Below, piece by piece: positions 38,156 to 47,307 of a DNA stretch of 64,000 nucleotides. Source of the stretch: Corallococcus sp. NCRR. Its GTDB lineage: Bacteria; Myxococcota; Myxococcia; Myxococcales; Myxococcaceae. The stretch spans positions 4,464,001 through 4,528,000 of the forward strand of contig NZ_CP114039.1 of NCBI RefSeq assembly GCF_026965535.1. The letters are read 5' to 3'. Each line of letters starts with the position of its first letter. Positions within the stretch are counted from its first letter, which is position 1. The notes beneath the pieces were generated by a model. That model made no database searches. It was not told the origin of the DNA and saw only the letters and a program-made list of their open reading frames with translations. The translations under genes and the position numbers were made by a program.

Positions 38156-39265
38156 ATGCGCGGGTGCCTGGTTCTTCTTGCAGTGCTGGGGCTGCTGTCC
38201 GGATGCAGCCACTACGGTCTTCCTCCTCCCACCGCGGGCCATGGCCACCTGACGCTGGCGATGGAGGCCTACCTGCGGCACAAGGGCTCCTATCCGTATC
38301 TCCTCGAGGTGGAGAACTTCGGGGAGCCCTTTCCCCGTCTGGCTCAGAGCGCTGCTCCGGCCCTGGAGCTGGATGCCGGACAGGCAGCCCTCGTCTACTC
38401 CGAAGTCGTCCAGACCTTGAAGGGCAAGCCCACGGAAGGCGAGGTCGTCCGAGCCCTGGAGGACCTGCGGGCCGCGTGTGACGCGGGTCATGAGCCGGCA
38501 TGCACGTACCTGGAGAAGGAGTTCCAGGCGCCCCAGCGCGGCGAGTACCCACTGCGGTACCCGAAGGTCGAGAAGCTCCCGGGCGGCGTCGAGTTCGCGG
38601 TGGTCGTCCTCCAATGCCATATCGCCGGGGATGGACGGATGCAGGGCTGTGATGTCATCGAGGATGGGACGCGCGAGTTCTCACGGAGCTTCATCGAGCA
38701 GCTGGGTGCGCATCCCTTCCGGCCCGCGACGCTCGCCGGGCACCGCTTCGCCTCGACGTACATGTTCGCCGTCACGTGCAGCAGGGGAGGGAATTACAAA
38801 TACAAGCTGCCTCTGGATCAGAAGATGGGATGGGCCCGGCTGAGGGTGTCCCGGTTCCCGGAGAGCTCGTCGGCCTGGACCAACCTGGCCAAGCAGCTCG
38901 CCCTGCACGAACCCCAGGCTCCGGAGTATCCGGCGGTCTTTGAACGGGCGTACGCGCTGGCACCCCGGGCGCGGTGGTTCGCCACGGAGCACGCGTGGCG
39001 GCAGGTCCAGGCGGGGCAGTACGCGGCGGCCCTGACGGCCATCCGCCCCGCGCTGCATGACTCCGCGCAGCGGGAATACCCCAATCCCTACGTGCTGGAG
39101 ACCGCCGCCGCCGCGCACTTCGGGCTGCATCAGTGTCCCGAGGCGCTGGCCGCGCAACGGCAGGCCGTGGACGAACTGCCCGGCGAGTGGCCCTCCCCTG
39201 AACGCGAGCGCTTCAAGCGCAGGCTCCATGAGTACGAAGCCACGTGTGGCGTCAGCGCACGATGA
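38156..39265 (+). CDS. TonB-C/TPR-like lipoprotein
   Basis: A 369-residue lipoprotein (MRGCLVLLAVLGLLSGCSHY). A Sel1-like helical stretch with 'ACDAGHEPACTYLEK' precedes a TonB C-terminal-like domain at about 140-205 ('FAVVVLQCHIAGDGRMQGCD', 'HPFRPATLAGHRFASTYMF', matching the 'dGrv...F.Pa...G.pv' pattern), and a TPR region follows ('YPAVFERAYALAPRARWF', 'PYVLETAAAAHFGLHQCPEA'). Its 3' end overlaps the convergent hydrolase by 14 bases. No Shine-Dalgarno is present and the transcript may be leaderless. Function unknown. Confidence 0.7.
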   Translation: MRGCLVLLAVLGLLSGCSHYGLPPPTAGHGHLTLAMEAYLRHKGSYPYLLEVENFGEPFPRLAQSAAPALELDAGQAALVYSEVVQTLKGKPTEGEVVRALEDLRAACDAGHEPACTYLEKEFQAPQRGEYPLRYPKVEKLPGGVEFAVVVLQCHIAGDGRMQGCDVIEDGTREFSRSFIEQLGAHPFRPATLAGHRFASTYMFAVTCSRGGNYKYKLPLDQKMGWARLRVSRFPESSSAWTNLAKQLALHEPQAPEYPAVFERAYALAPRARWFATEHAWRQVQAGQYAAALTAIRPALHDSAQREYPNPYVLETAAAAHFGLHQCPEALAAQRQAVDELPGEWPSPERERFKRRLHEYEATCGVSAR

Positions 39266-39977
39266 AGCGTGACAGCCAGTCCGCCGCGTCGCGCGTCGCC
39301 TCCTGCCAGTCCGCTTCTCGCATCATGTGGCCGGACTCCGGGAACTCGCGGTGCCGCAGCCGCTCCGGGGCCTGGGCGTAGAGGGGCTCCAACCGCGCGT
39401 GGAGCGCCTTCGCGGGGCCTGGAGGCACCACGTCGTCCCGCCCTCCAGTCTGGCTGAAGAGGGCCGTGGGGAAGAAGCGCTCCATGTGACGGTGCGGGCT
39501 GGCCGGCCTGGGCAGGCCCCACTCCGGTGAGCCGAGGAGCGGCACGGCGGCGCGCAGCCTCTGCTCCCGCACGAGCGCCGCGTAGGTGATGTAACCGCCC
39601 AGGGAGACACCGCCGATTCCCACACGAGCCGGGTCGGCGCCGTGCTCCCGCACCAGCGCATCGAGCAGGGCGGGCACCTCGCTCGCGGTGGACTCGACCA
39701 CGTCGAGGAGCTCCTCCAGCCCGCGGGGATTCCCTTCAGCGAAGCGCGCGTCGAAGTCCGGGAAGCGGCGCTCGCCGTGCCCCACGGCGTCCACGCCCAC
39801 CGCGAAGAGCCCCTGGTCCGCGAAGAGCCGCAGCTCGCGCTCGTGGACCTCCTTGCCCCCGCCCAGTCCGTGGAAGAAGAGGACCACGCCCCGGTGGAGT
39901 GCTTCCTGCCTCGACCCCTGGTGGACGCACAGCACGGGGGCTTGGGCCAGGACGAAGCGCGATGTGTGGAGGCTCAT
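39252..39977 (-). CDS. Alpha/beta hydrolase (esterase/DLH-like)
   Basis: A 241-residue alpha/beta hydrolase. 'GVVLFFHGLGGGKEVHEREL' is the oxyanion region, the elbow is G-V-S-L-G-G ('RVGIGGVSLGGYITYAALVR'), the acid is in 'TGGRDDVVPPGPAKAL' and the His in 'FPESGHMMREADW'. It resembles YitV/dienelactone hydrolase-type esterases. Cytoplasmic; substrate unknown. Confidence 0.85.
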   Translation of the reverse strand: MSLHTSRFVLAQAPVLCVHQGSRQEALHRGVVLFFHGLGGGKEVHERELRLFADQGLFAVGVDAVGHGERRFPDFDARFAEGNPRGLEELLDVVESTASEVPALLDALVREHGADPARVGIGGVSLGGYITYAALVREQRLRAAVPLLGSPEWGLPRPASPHRHMERFFPTALFSQTGGRDDVVPPGPAKALHARLEPLYAQAPERLRHREFPESGHMMREADWQEATRDAADWLSRFIVR

Positions 39978-40332
39978 GGCCCGGGGCTTCTAGCGCATGG
40001 ACCTTCATGTCTTCCAACGTGTGAAGCCCTGGCTTGAGTCGTTGGAGACACCGTGAGGACAGACGGACCGTGATTGCGGGTGCTATTGACCGTCTGAGAT
40101 GGCTTGCTAGAACACGCGCCGTGGGTGTGGGGCGAACGCGGGGCCACCGGGTCCTCGTCGCCTCCGCCAGAGGGGGAACCATGCATCGTGGCATTGTACG
40201 CAAACACAGGGTCCGCACCCGCGTGAGCCTGCTGTCCGACCCATGCAAAGGGTTGGCCTTGTCTCACTGACGAAAATGTCGCCTGTCTGGATTGAAGACT
40301 TCGCGGGACTTCCTCTTCACCCCTGTTCATTC
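39978..40332. other. Divergent intergenic region
   Basis: 355 bases between the esterase and the Ig-like lipoprotein. It holds one good rightward promoter (40086-40113). A 49-codon GTG frame (40121-40270) begins 7 bases after its -10 and has no recognisable product. It could be a leader peptide, or the long 5' leader of the lipoprotein may be untranslated. I see nothing else. Confidence 0.5.
40086..40113 (+). promoter_or_regulatory. Sigma-70-type promoter
   Basis: TTGACC (40086-40091), 16-base spacer, TAGAAC (40108-40113), then 7 bases to GTG 40121. It points at the Ig-like lipoprotein gene, about 215 bases downstream. Confidence 0.6.
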
Positions 40333-43083
40333 ATGTCACCTCAAATGCCATTTCTTGCTTCGCCACCCGCATGGGGGCGGTTCCTGGTCGTCGTGTCCGC
40401 GGTGCTCATGCTGGCGGGCTGTCAGAAAGCGACCGCACCCTCCGAGCCCGATACCGAGGACATGGGCGCCGCGCGCCTCGTCGTCACCGTGCACCAGGGG
40501 GTGAGCACCTCCGACGTGCAGCGGGTGGACCTCACGGTGGATGGCCCGGGGCAGCCGGAGCTCACCGTGCAGCTCGCGCAGGACGGTTCGGTGTGGACGG
40601 TCCTCATGAGCCAGCTTCCCGCCGGCACCGGGCGCCGCTTCCGGGCCTTCGCATATGACGCGAACGCGAAGCTCCTCTACCGGGGCGAGGCGGCGGACGT
40701 CACCATCACCGCCAACCAGACGGTCCAGGTGAACATCCTGTTGCAGCAGGTGGACCCGCCTCCCGACTTCGAGAACGCCGGCCCTGTCATCACCTCGCTG
40801 GTGGTGTCGCGCTCGTCCGTGGAGCGGGGCGGCTTCGTGGACATGCGGGCCACCGCCGAGGACCCGAACGCCGGGGACGTGCTCACGTACGCGTGGACCG
40901 CGACGGCGGGCACCTTCAGCACCCCCTCGGCGCTGTCCTCGCGTTGGACGGCCCCCATGACGGAGGGCTCGCAGACGGTGACGCTGACGGTGGCGGATCC
41001 GCTGGGCGCGTCCACCGCGGTGAGCTTCCCCATCGTCGTGGAGGGTGAGGAGACGGGCGGGGCCGTGGTGTCCGGGCAGTTCAACTCCTGGCCGCAGGTG
41101 GTGTCGCTGTCCGGCTTCCCGACGCAGGTGGTCCCCCACCAGTCCGTTGGCGTGAGCGCCCAGGGCGTGGACAGCGACGACCCCGCGGCGAGCCTCCACT
41201 ACGCCTGGAGCGCGAGCTGCGCGGGCACCTGGACGGACGAGGGCACCGCGAACGCGCGCTTCACCCCCACGGCGCTGCCCTCGCAGAGCACCTGTGCCAA
41301 CTGCCAGCTCACCGTGCGCGTGACGGACGGCCGCGGCGGCGAGGGCCTGGGACACCTGGGCATCTGTGTGGGCGCGCCGGTGTCACCCAACGCGCTGCCG
41401 CGCATCACCGACGCGTCCCAGTCGACCGCCACCGTGGGCTCGGGCGGCGCGGTGCATTTCACCGTCCGCGCCATGGACCCGGAAGGCACCGCCCTGGGCT
41501 TCACCTGGGAGGCGCCGGTGGGCACCCTGGGCGCGCCGGTCTCCACCGCCGATGGCAGCGAGGTCACCTGGACGGCCCCCGCGTGCATCGACGGGCAGGC
41601 GACGCCGGTGGTGCGCGTCCGGGTGACGGACGCGGAGGGCCTGGAGGCGCTGCGGACCTTCTCCCTCGCCTGGACGGGCCCCGCGTGCGCCACGGCGGTG
41701 CAGGGCGTGGTGAACCATCGCTACTTCACCACCGGGAACGCGTCCGTGACGCGGGGCCAGAACCTGTCCGGCGTGCAGGTGGAAGCGATGGTGGATCAAG
41801 GCAACGGCACGTTCCTCGTCTACCCCGGCGCGGGAGCGGCGGACGGCACGTTCACGGTCGCGGGTGTCCCCCAGGGGAACTACACCCTGCGGCTGGGCAA
41901 CGCGTACGTGGTGACGTCCTCGCGCGCTCCGGACCTGGGCAATGACATCCAGGGGCGCCCGGACCCGGTGGCCGCGAACACGAGCACGTTCCTCTCCGTG
42001 GACCTCCAGGGCATGGCTTCGTGGCAGACGAATGACTTCATGGAGATCTACTCCCCGGGCACGGCGCTCTACGCCGCGGGCACGAACGCGCTCGTGCAGT
42101 CGGGCACGCCGCTCACCGCGGGGTCTCAGCGGTGGACCCAGACGCTGAAGTATTCGGGCATGGTGAACGCGGTCCTGGTGGATGCCAGCGCGGGAGACCA
42201 GGTGACCTTCCATCAGCTCTCCGCGAAGACCGATTCGACGTCTGGCGCCCCCGTCACCTACAACGCGGCCACCCGTGCCTTCACGGCGCCGCTGGTGCTC
42301 ACGCAGGGGAGCACGGCGAGCTTCACGGGCACGATGACCGCGCTGCAGGACCAGTCGCTCACGCTGGACGTGCGCTCCCCGGACTTCGAGGCGCTGCGCA
42401 CCGAGGTGCACCCCACCGCCACCGTGGTCCGTCACGACCTGTACTTCATCGCGGTGCCCGACGGCACGCGGGCAGGCTATGCGCTGGCGCCGGACCTGCT
42501 GTCCTGCTCGCTGACGGCGGGAAGCCCCTCTCGCGTCTATTCGTTCGTCTACGGCAACCCCTATCCGCAGTTCACGCAGGTGGGGATGGTCAGCACGGCG
42601 TTCAACGTGGCGCTGATGGCGCCGGGCGCGGCCCTGCCGCTGACCTTGCGTCTCTCGGTGGGACACAACGACGTCATGCCCGCGTTCGCGGCGTCCGCGG
42701 TCGTGCCCCGGCTGAGCCCGCCGCGCGGGGCGACGCTGGCGGGGCAGGCCGCGTCCGGGAACCTGACGGGCGTGGGGCTGATGCCAAACCTCGCCTGGGG
42801 AGCGCCCTCCGTGGGCACCGCGACCTCCTATGGGGTCTCTCTCTACGAGGTCTTCGTGAACGCCCAGGGTCGCACGTCGCAGGTCGCGGGCGGGCCGGTG
42901 GCACAGCTGTACACGGCGGGCACGTCACTGCGGCTGCCCCCCGGCGTGCTGCAGTCGGGCAAGTCCTACTTCGCCATCATCGAGGCCCGCGCCTCTGGTA
43001 ACGCCGACTTCCAGGGCAAGCCCTTCCGGTCCAGCTACCCGGAGGCGAAGGCGATGACCGTCACGGGTGTCTTCACCCCGTGA
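40333..43083 (+). CDS. Ig-like (PKD) repeat surface lipoprotein
   Basis: A 916-residue lipoprotein (lipobox 'VVSAVLMLAGCQKA', Cys near residue 30). Order: a beta domain ('VDLTVDGPGQPELTVQLAQD'), then PKD/Ig-like repeats each with 'LTYAWTATAGTFS', 'ASLHYAWSASCAGTWTDEGT', 'LGFTWEAPVGTLGAP', and 'CANCQLTVRVTDGRGGEGLG'. The C-terminal half (about 470-916) has a carboxypeptidase-regulatory-like segment ('DGTFTVAGVPQGNYTLRLGN') and beta domains. The first about 460 residues are paralogous to the Kelch lipoprotein at 53181. ATG 40333 or 40345; neither has a clear Shine-Dalgarno. Confidence 0.8.
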   Translation: MSPQMPFLASPPAWGRFLVVVSAVLMLAGCQKATAPSEPDTEDMGAARLVVTVHQGVSTSDVQRVDLTVDGPGQPELTVQLAQDGSVWTVLMSQLPAGTGRRFRAFAYDANAKLLYRGEAADVTITANQTVQVNILLQQVDPPPDFENAGPVITSLVVSRSSVERGGFVDMRATAEDPNAGDVLTYAWTATAGTFSTPSALSSRWTAPMTEGSQTVTLTVADPLGASTAVSFPIVVEGEETGGAVVSGQFNSWPQVVSLSGFPTQVVPHQSVGVSAQGVDSDDPAASLHYAWSASCAGTWTDEGTANARFTPTALPSQSTCANCQLTVRVTDGRGGEGLGHLGICVGAPVSPNALPRITDASQSTATVGSGGAVHFTVRAMDPEGTALGFTWEAPVGTLGAPVSTADGSEVTWTAPACIDGQATPVVRVRVTDAEGLEALRTFSLAWTGPACATAVQGVVNHRYFTTGNASVTRGQNLSGVQVEAMVDQGNGTFLVYPGAGAADGTFTVAGVPQGNYTLRLGNAYVVTSSRAPDLGNDIQGRPDPVAANTSTFLSVDLQGMASWQTNDFMEIYSPGTALYAAGTNALVQSGTPLTAGSQRWTQTLKYSGMVNAVLVDASAGDQVTFHQLSAKTDSTSGAPVTYNAATRAFTAPLVLTQGSTASFTGTMTALQDQSLTLDVRSPDFEALRTEVHPTATVVRHDLYFIAVPDGTRAGYALAPDLLSCSLTAGSPSRVYSFVYGNPYPQFTQVGMVSTAFNVALMAPGAALPLTLRLSVGHNDVMPAFAASAVVPRLSPPRGATLAGQAASGNLTGVGLMPNLAWGAPSVGTATSYGVSLYEVFVNAQGRTSQVAGGPVAQLYTAGTSLRLPPGVLQSGKSYFAIIEARASGNADFQGKPFRSSYPEAKAMTVTGVFTP

Positions 43084-43113
43084 CCGGCGCACCCCGCTGA
43101 GTCCCGCTTCCTG

Positions 43114-43142
43114 GAGCCCCCATGGCGCGTTCGTGGGGGCTC
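43114..43142 (+). terminator. Hairpin after the Ig-like lipoprotein gene
   Basis: GAGCCCCCA (43114-43122) pairs with TGGGGGCTC (43134-43142). The stem is strong but no T-tract follows, so termination is likely but not certain. Confidence 0.45.
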
Positions 43143-43243
43143 CTCGCCGAGGACCCGGGCGGCAACCGGGCAGGATTGGACGCCACTGAATTCCGTCATC
43201 ACAGGCTTCCTGGCAGAGTGTGTGCTTTCGCTGGGGGCCCGCC

Positions 43244-44140
43244 ATGCAGAGCAGTGTCATCACCGAGGTGTTCCTGCCGATTGCCCTGGGCGTAATCATG
43301 CTCGGCCTGGGGTTGAGCCTCACCCTCGCGGATTTCCGCCGCGTGGCGGTGTATCCGCGCGCGGCGCTGGTGGGCCTGGGCTGTCAGACGCTGCTCATGC
43401 CCGCGGTGTGTTACGCCATCGCGACGGGCTTCGGGCTGCCGCCCCAGTTGGCCGTGGGGTTGATGCTGCTCTCCGCCACGCCGGGCGGCGCGACCGCGAA
43501 CCTCTTCAGCCACCTGGCCAAGGGGGATGTCGCACTGAACGTCAGCCTGACGGCGGTCAACAGCGTGTTGTCGCTGCTCACGTTGCCGCTCATCGTGAAC
43601 TTCTCCCTGGCGCACTTCATGGGGGAGGAGCGCGCCATTCCGTTGCAGTTCGCGAAGATCGTCCAGGTGTTCGGCATCGTCCTGGTGCCCATCTCGCTGG
43701 GAATGTGGGTGCGCGCGAAGCGGCCGGCGCTCGCGGATGGCCTGGACCGGCCCGTGCGCATCATCTCGGCGCTGTTCCTGGTGCTGGTGGTGCTCGCGGC
43801 GACGCTCAAGGAGCGGGACCAGTTGGTCACGTACTTCCAGAGCGTGGGGCTCGCGGCGCTGGCCTTCAACCTGGCCAGCATGGCGGTGGGGTTCGTGGTG
43901 CCCGTCCTGCTGCGCGTCGAGCGCAAGCAGGCGGTGGCGATCGCGATGGAGGTGGGCATCCACAACGGCACGCTCGCCATCGCGATTGCCTCCAGTCCCC
44001 GGTTGCTCAATGACGGCGTGATGGCCATTCCCGCGGCCATCTACAGCGTCATCATGTTCTTCACCGCCGGAGTCTTCGGAGCCCTGGTCGCCCGGAGGCA
44101 GGCTGCTGGCGCGACCGCGGAGGGCCTCCGCACCCAATAG
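43244..44140 (+). CDS. BASS-family (bile acid:sodium symporter type) transporter
   Basis: A 298-residue polytopic transporter of the BASS family (SLC10/YocS-like) with about 9-10 TM helices. Landmarks: 'VIMLGLGLSLTLADFRRVAV', 'GLMLLSATPGGATANLFSHL' and the Na+-binding-type 'AIAMEVGIHNGTLAIAIASS'. Bacterial members import organic anions such as pantoate, pyruvate-like acids or bile acids with sodium. The last codons ('GVFGALVARRQAAGA') lie within the 54-bp repeat duplicated at 47308. Confidence 0.9.
   Translation: MQSSVITEVFLPIALGVIMLGLGLSLTLADFRRVAVYPRAALVGLGCQTLLMPAVCYAIATGFGLPPQLAVGLMLLSATPGGATANLFSHLAKGDVALNVSLTAVNSVLSLLTLPLIVNFSLAHFMGEERAIPLQFAKIVQVFGIVLVPISLGMWVRAKRPALADGLDRPVRIISALFLVLVVLAATLKERDQLVTYFQSVGLAALAFNLASMAVGFVVPVLLRVERKQAVAIAMEVGIHNGTLAIAIASSPRLLNDGVMAIPAAIYSVIMFFTAGVFGALVARRQAAGATAEGLRTQ
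44070..44123 (+). repeat. 54-bp direct repeat, copy 1 (within the BASS gene)
   Basis: Begins GAGTCTTCGGAGCCCTGG and lies inside the 3' end of the BASS gene. 53 of 54 bases are shared with copy 2 at 47308-47361; the one mismatch is at the 47th base. The two copies bracket the toxin/immunity locus. Confidence 0.95.
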
Positions 44141-44167
44141 CTACCTCCAGTCACTGCACGACAGGTC

Positions 44168-44188
44168 TTCTTGGACGAGGCCCAAGAA
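44168..44188 (+). terminator. Hairpin after the BASS transporter
   Basis: TTCTTGG (44168-44174) pairs with CCAAGAA (44182-44188). No T-tract follows; weak terminator candidate. Confidence 0.35.
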
Positions 44189-44359
44189 CCCGTCCCAGGA
44201 GGTTCTGGTGCCGCGCCTTGGATGAACGTTGTCGAGCGTCAACGATGCCCGGCCCGAACCGTGGGAGCCGACAGGTCATACCCACGCGTCCGGTTCTTCA
44301 TTGTAGGTGTGTCTCATTGAATGGTTCCTTCTCGCACGGGCAGTCCACCGGGAGGGGCC

Positions 44360-46357
44360 ATGACGATCCGGTTCGGCTTCATCGACAACAGCGAAGGCGC
44401 GAACATCAGAACGCTTCCGATTGGCGAGAAGGGATCGACTTGTTTGACCCCTGAGCCACTTCCTCCCGGTACGCGGGTGACGCTGATTCAAGGGACCGGC
44501 CAGACCCCGGGATGGTCCTACGTATCGACCCTGGTGGGAGGATACCTGCTGCGAGGTCACGTGCAGGGCTTCCGCATCACGCTCGACCTGCCAGAGCCCG
44601 CCGCTACCCTCTACCAGGTCCAGCCGGAAGATCGGCTGGAGCCTATCGCCGCACGCATCTACCGGGATGCCATCATTCCGGGACGCGACCTGCGCTTCTA
44701 CGAAAACGTCATCCACCATGTGAACATGAAGCACGGTAGGACTGGCGTCCGGCGTGGCCGGGAGGGCGTGGAGTTGGTCGCCGGCAAACGCATCTGGCTT
44801 GTCAGCATCGCGTACGCCAACCGGCTCCAGAAAGAAGTACCGAGTGGCTCCATCACCGGTGGAGCGCTCGCACGGGCGAAAGAGACCGCCCGGCACCTGA
44901 ATCATCTCATTGCCTCCGTTGAGAACGCGGGGCTGTACTTCAATGAGGTCACCGGGCAGTACGCTCAAGCCATCAAGGAAAACTGGAGGGAGATCAGCGC
45001 CATTGTCGCGGGCTTCATCGCCGCGGAAGCCCTGTCGACCCTCCTGGCTGCAACGCCCACGGGCGTTGGCCAACTCGCTGCGGCGATCATCCAGTTGGGT
45101 CTGGCGGCCTTCGGTGCTCAAGGGATCGTCGATGCGGGAGTCGAGGCCCTGAAGCACGCCGAACTGTGGCTCACCCAGGCCTGGGCGGCTGACCGCTCTC
45201 CCGAACTGCTCAAGGAAGCCAGCAAGTCCTTTCTCCGGATGCTGATGAGCATCGCCATGGCCGCGCTTGCGCTCATGGGCGCGAAGGCCAACATGGGACG
45301 CGGTTTCAAGCTGGCGAACTCCGTGAAGATCACCCGGCCGCGCTACTACATGATGGCAGCGCAAGGTCCCGGAGGTATCTACGCGGGCGTCCCCGTGTTC
45401 CGGCCAGGGACCATCACCGCCGTGCAGTCCACCTACCTCCCCTTCAATTCCTGGGGGACTGGTTCGGCCATGACGTCAAAGACCGTCAAGGAGGGCTCCC
45501 GCACCCAATCGGATGCCGAACCCACCCTGACCGAGCGCACGCTCAGTGACGCAGAATGGGAGAGGCTGCTGGAGCGCCTGCCCAACTGGGACAAGCTCAA
45601 GGAACTTGTCGGGCGCAAGATTCCGAAGGACGGAACGCCTGAGTTCAACGCCCTCAAGAAGGAGCTTGAGGCAGCAGGATACCGTCTGGAAAAGATGAGC
45701 AAGGGCTCCCAGCCCTACCGGATTCGCCGCCTGGACGGAAAAGCGCTGGGGGATGAGCTCGGAGCGCTCACCGTCACCGAGGACGGGCTGGTCGTGCTCA
45801 AGGTCGGCAAGGGGACACCCCGCATCAGCATCTACAGTCGCTACCGGAAGAACTACCTGGATTGGGTGGAGAAGACCCATGGCAGCGCAGCTCGAAAGGC
45901 GGCGGAGGTTCGCATCGCCGGTGGCAACCCCATGCACCATCTCATCCCGGACGCGGTTGCCCAGAAGCATCCACTGATCCGCAAGGCCCTGGAGCGGATC
46001 GAGGGCTACACCATCGACCGCGGCACGAACATCCTCGACATGCCCTGCAAGAACCCGAAGGGGAAGATCATGCACCTGGGCAGCCACCCCAAGTACAACA
46101 GCTATGTCACCACGCTGCTCGATGATGCCCTGGAATCACTGGATGACGCCTTGAGCAAGCGCAAGCCTGGCTCCAGCCTGACGCCGAGGGAGATCCAGGA
46201 CGCTCTCCTCGAAGTCGAGATGAACCTTCGCGAGGCCATTGAGTCCGGCGGGCTCCCCATGGAGGTTCTCAAGGAGTTGAGCGAGGATGGAATCGTCGTG
46301 GGCAAGAAGCTGGCGCTGCTGGAGTTGCCCTCCCACGAGGAGTCGCTCACGGCATGA
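44360..46357 (+). CDS. Polymorphic toxin with C-terminal AHH-type nuclease domain
   Basis: A 665-residue protein. The N-terminus has an SH3-like segment ('NIRTLPIGEKGSTCLTPEPL', 'GWSYVSTLVGGYLLRGHVQG') and a LysM-like segment ('LYQVQPEDRLEPIAARIYRD'). A helical middle includes hydrophobic stretches ('EISAIVAGFIAAEALSTLLA', 'MLMSIAMAALALMGAKANMG'). The C-terminal domain matches the AHH/HNH-EndoVII nuclease group: 'GNPMHHLIPDAVAQKHPLIR' (H526-H527; M replaces the usual A), then 'YTIDRGTNILDMP' and 'HLGSHPKYNSYV' (H572, H576). No signal peptide. ATGA overlap with the Imm11-like gene. The SH3/LysM N-terminus suggests a cell-surface or phage-tail-like delivery route (inference). GGAGGGG precedes the ATG. 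Confidence 0.85.
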   Translation: MTIRFGFIDNSEGANIRTLPIGEKGSTCLTPEPLPPGTRVTLIQGTGQTPGWSYVSTLVGGYLLRGHVQGFRITLDLPEPAATLYQVQPEDRLEPIAARIYRDAIIPGRDLRFYENVIHHVNMKHGRTGVRRGREGVELVAGKRIWLVSIAYANRLQKEVPSGSITGGALARAKETARHLNHLIASVENAGLYFNEVTGQYAQAIKENWREISAIVAGFIAAEALSTLLAATPTGVGQLAAAIIQLGLAAFGAQGIVDAGVEALKHAELWLTQAWAADRSPELLKEASKSFLRMLMSIAMAALALMGAKANMGRGFKLANSVKITRPRYYMMAAQGPGGIYAGVPVFRPGTITAVQSTYLPFNSWGTGSAMTSKTVKEGSRTQSDAEPTLTERTLSDAEWERLLERLPNWDKLKELVGRKIPKDGTPEFNALKKELEAAGYRLEKMSKGSQPYRIRRLDGKALGDELGALTVTEDGLVVLKVGKGTPRISIYSRYRKNYLDWVEKTHGSAARKAAEVRIAGGNPMHHLIPDAVAQKHPLIRKALERIEGYTIDRGTNILDMPCKNPKGKIMHLGSHPKYNSYVTTLLDDALESLDDALSKRKPGSSLTPREIQDALLEVEMNLREAIESGGLPMEVLKELSEDGIVVGKKLALLELPSHEESLTA

Positions 46358-47001
46358 TGTACGCATTGACGGCGGATATCTCGCACATCGAGGAGGAAGG
46401 TGTCTTCGACGCCACCCTCATCGAGTTCGACGGCTTCGAGTCCGTCACGTTCCACAAGCCCAGCATCGACTACCAACGGGAACGAGGCGCTCCCGAGGTC
46501 ATCGAGTTCACTGGCAACCTGCTGAACGCGGCCCGGCTGGACCACTTGTTCACCGCCCCCCGGGGGCTGCTGCTGCTTTCCCGGCGCATGGTGGGGGTGC
46601 TCGAATCCGTGGGGCCGTTCCGCCATCGGCTCATCCGGACGGTCATCTACACGGAACGCATCAAGCACCTGGTTCGCGACCGCTTCACCGGGCGGCGGAC
46701 ATGGCATGAGGTGCAAGACCCCTCGTTGAAGAACGAGGACTTCGTCATCCTCCAATTGCTGGAGGAGACAGACTGCCTCGACCGCGAACACACCCTGGTG
46801 AAAGGGGTGCCCTTCCACCAGTCCGGAGTGGGATTGCTGGGCAGGGAGAAGGCGCGGCCCCTTGTCCTCAGACCTCCATCCGGAGGTTTTCCTCCGGTGT
46901 TCTCCGTGCCCGAACTCTCCTTCTACTGCTTCACGGAGGAGGCCCGGCAGGCGTGTGAACGGGCGGGACTGAAGGGGCTCTGGTGGCGGCCTCAGGGGTA
47001 G
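46354..47001 (+). CDS. Imm11/DUF1629-like immunity protein
   Basis: A 215-residue soluble protein starting MMYALTADISHIEEEGVF, coupled to the toxin by ATGA overlap. Its C-terminal end 'FTEEARQACERAGLKGLWWR' matches the Imm11 (DUF1629) ending, '..F.EEFK.A.E.AGL.G..F'. Acidic patches are present, fitting binding of a basic nuclease. It probably neutralises the AHH toxin of the same operon (inference from position and family). Confidence 0.8.
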   Translation: MMYALTADISHIEEEGVFDATLIEFDGFESVTFHKPSIDYQRERGAPEVIEFTGNLLNAARLDHLFTAPRGLLLLSRRMVGVLESVGPFRHRLIRTVIYTERIKHLVRDRFTGRRTWHEVQDPSLKNEDFVILQLLEETDCLDREHTLVKGVPFHQSGVGLLGREKARPLVLRPPSGGFPPVFSVPELSFYCFTEEARQACERAGLKGLWWRPQG

Positions 47002-47194
47002 GCCTCCTGGTTCCCTCGACCTCCGCCAGCCGTCGCCGCTGCCCCGAGCCGTTGACGGGGGGCTGCTTCGACGACCTACGACGCAGCTTGCCCCGCCTGG
47101 ATACCCGGGAGTACGCGAACGCGGAGGCGATGATCCGCCGCTTCGAGGCACCGAGTTGCTAGAGGAACTTCATGGCCGAGAGAGCCGTGACTGC

Positions 47195-47307
47195 ATGGCG
47201 TACTGGCTGGAGTTTCGCGATGAGGATGACTATCGGGCCCGACTGTTTGGCGGCGTTCGCGGCGGTTCGGCGCTGAAGTTCGGCATCTATCAACGGGCGG
47301 AAGACCA
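47195..47307 (+). pseudogene. Truncated N-terminal gene fragment
   Basis: Frame starts MAYWLEFRDEDDYRARLFGG and runs through 'GGSALKFGIYQRAED', then meets the BASS-derived repeat at 47308, where its sense ends. The family is not recognised. Position behind a toxin/immunity pair suggests an orphan immunity gene remnant (inference). Confidence 0.5.

Noticed and set aside
40121..40270. A 49-codon GTG frame after the 40086 promoter
   Set aside because: Position fits a leaderless start but the peptide is Arg-rich and unlike any known protein; kept only as a note in the intergenic entry.
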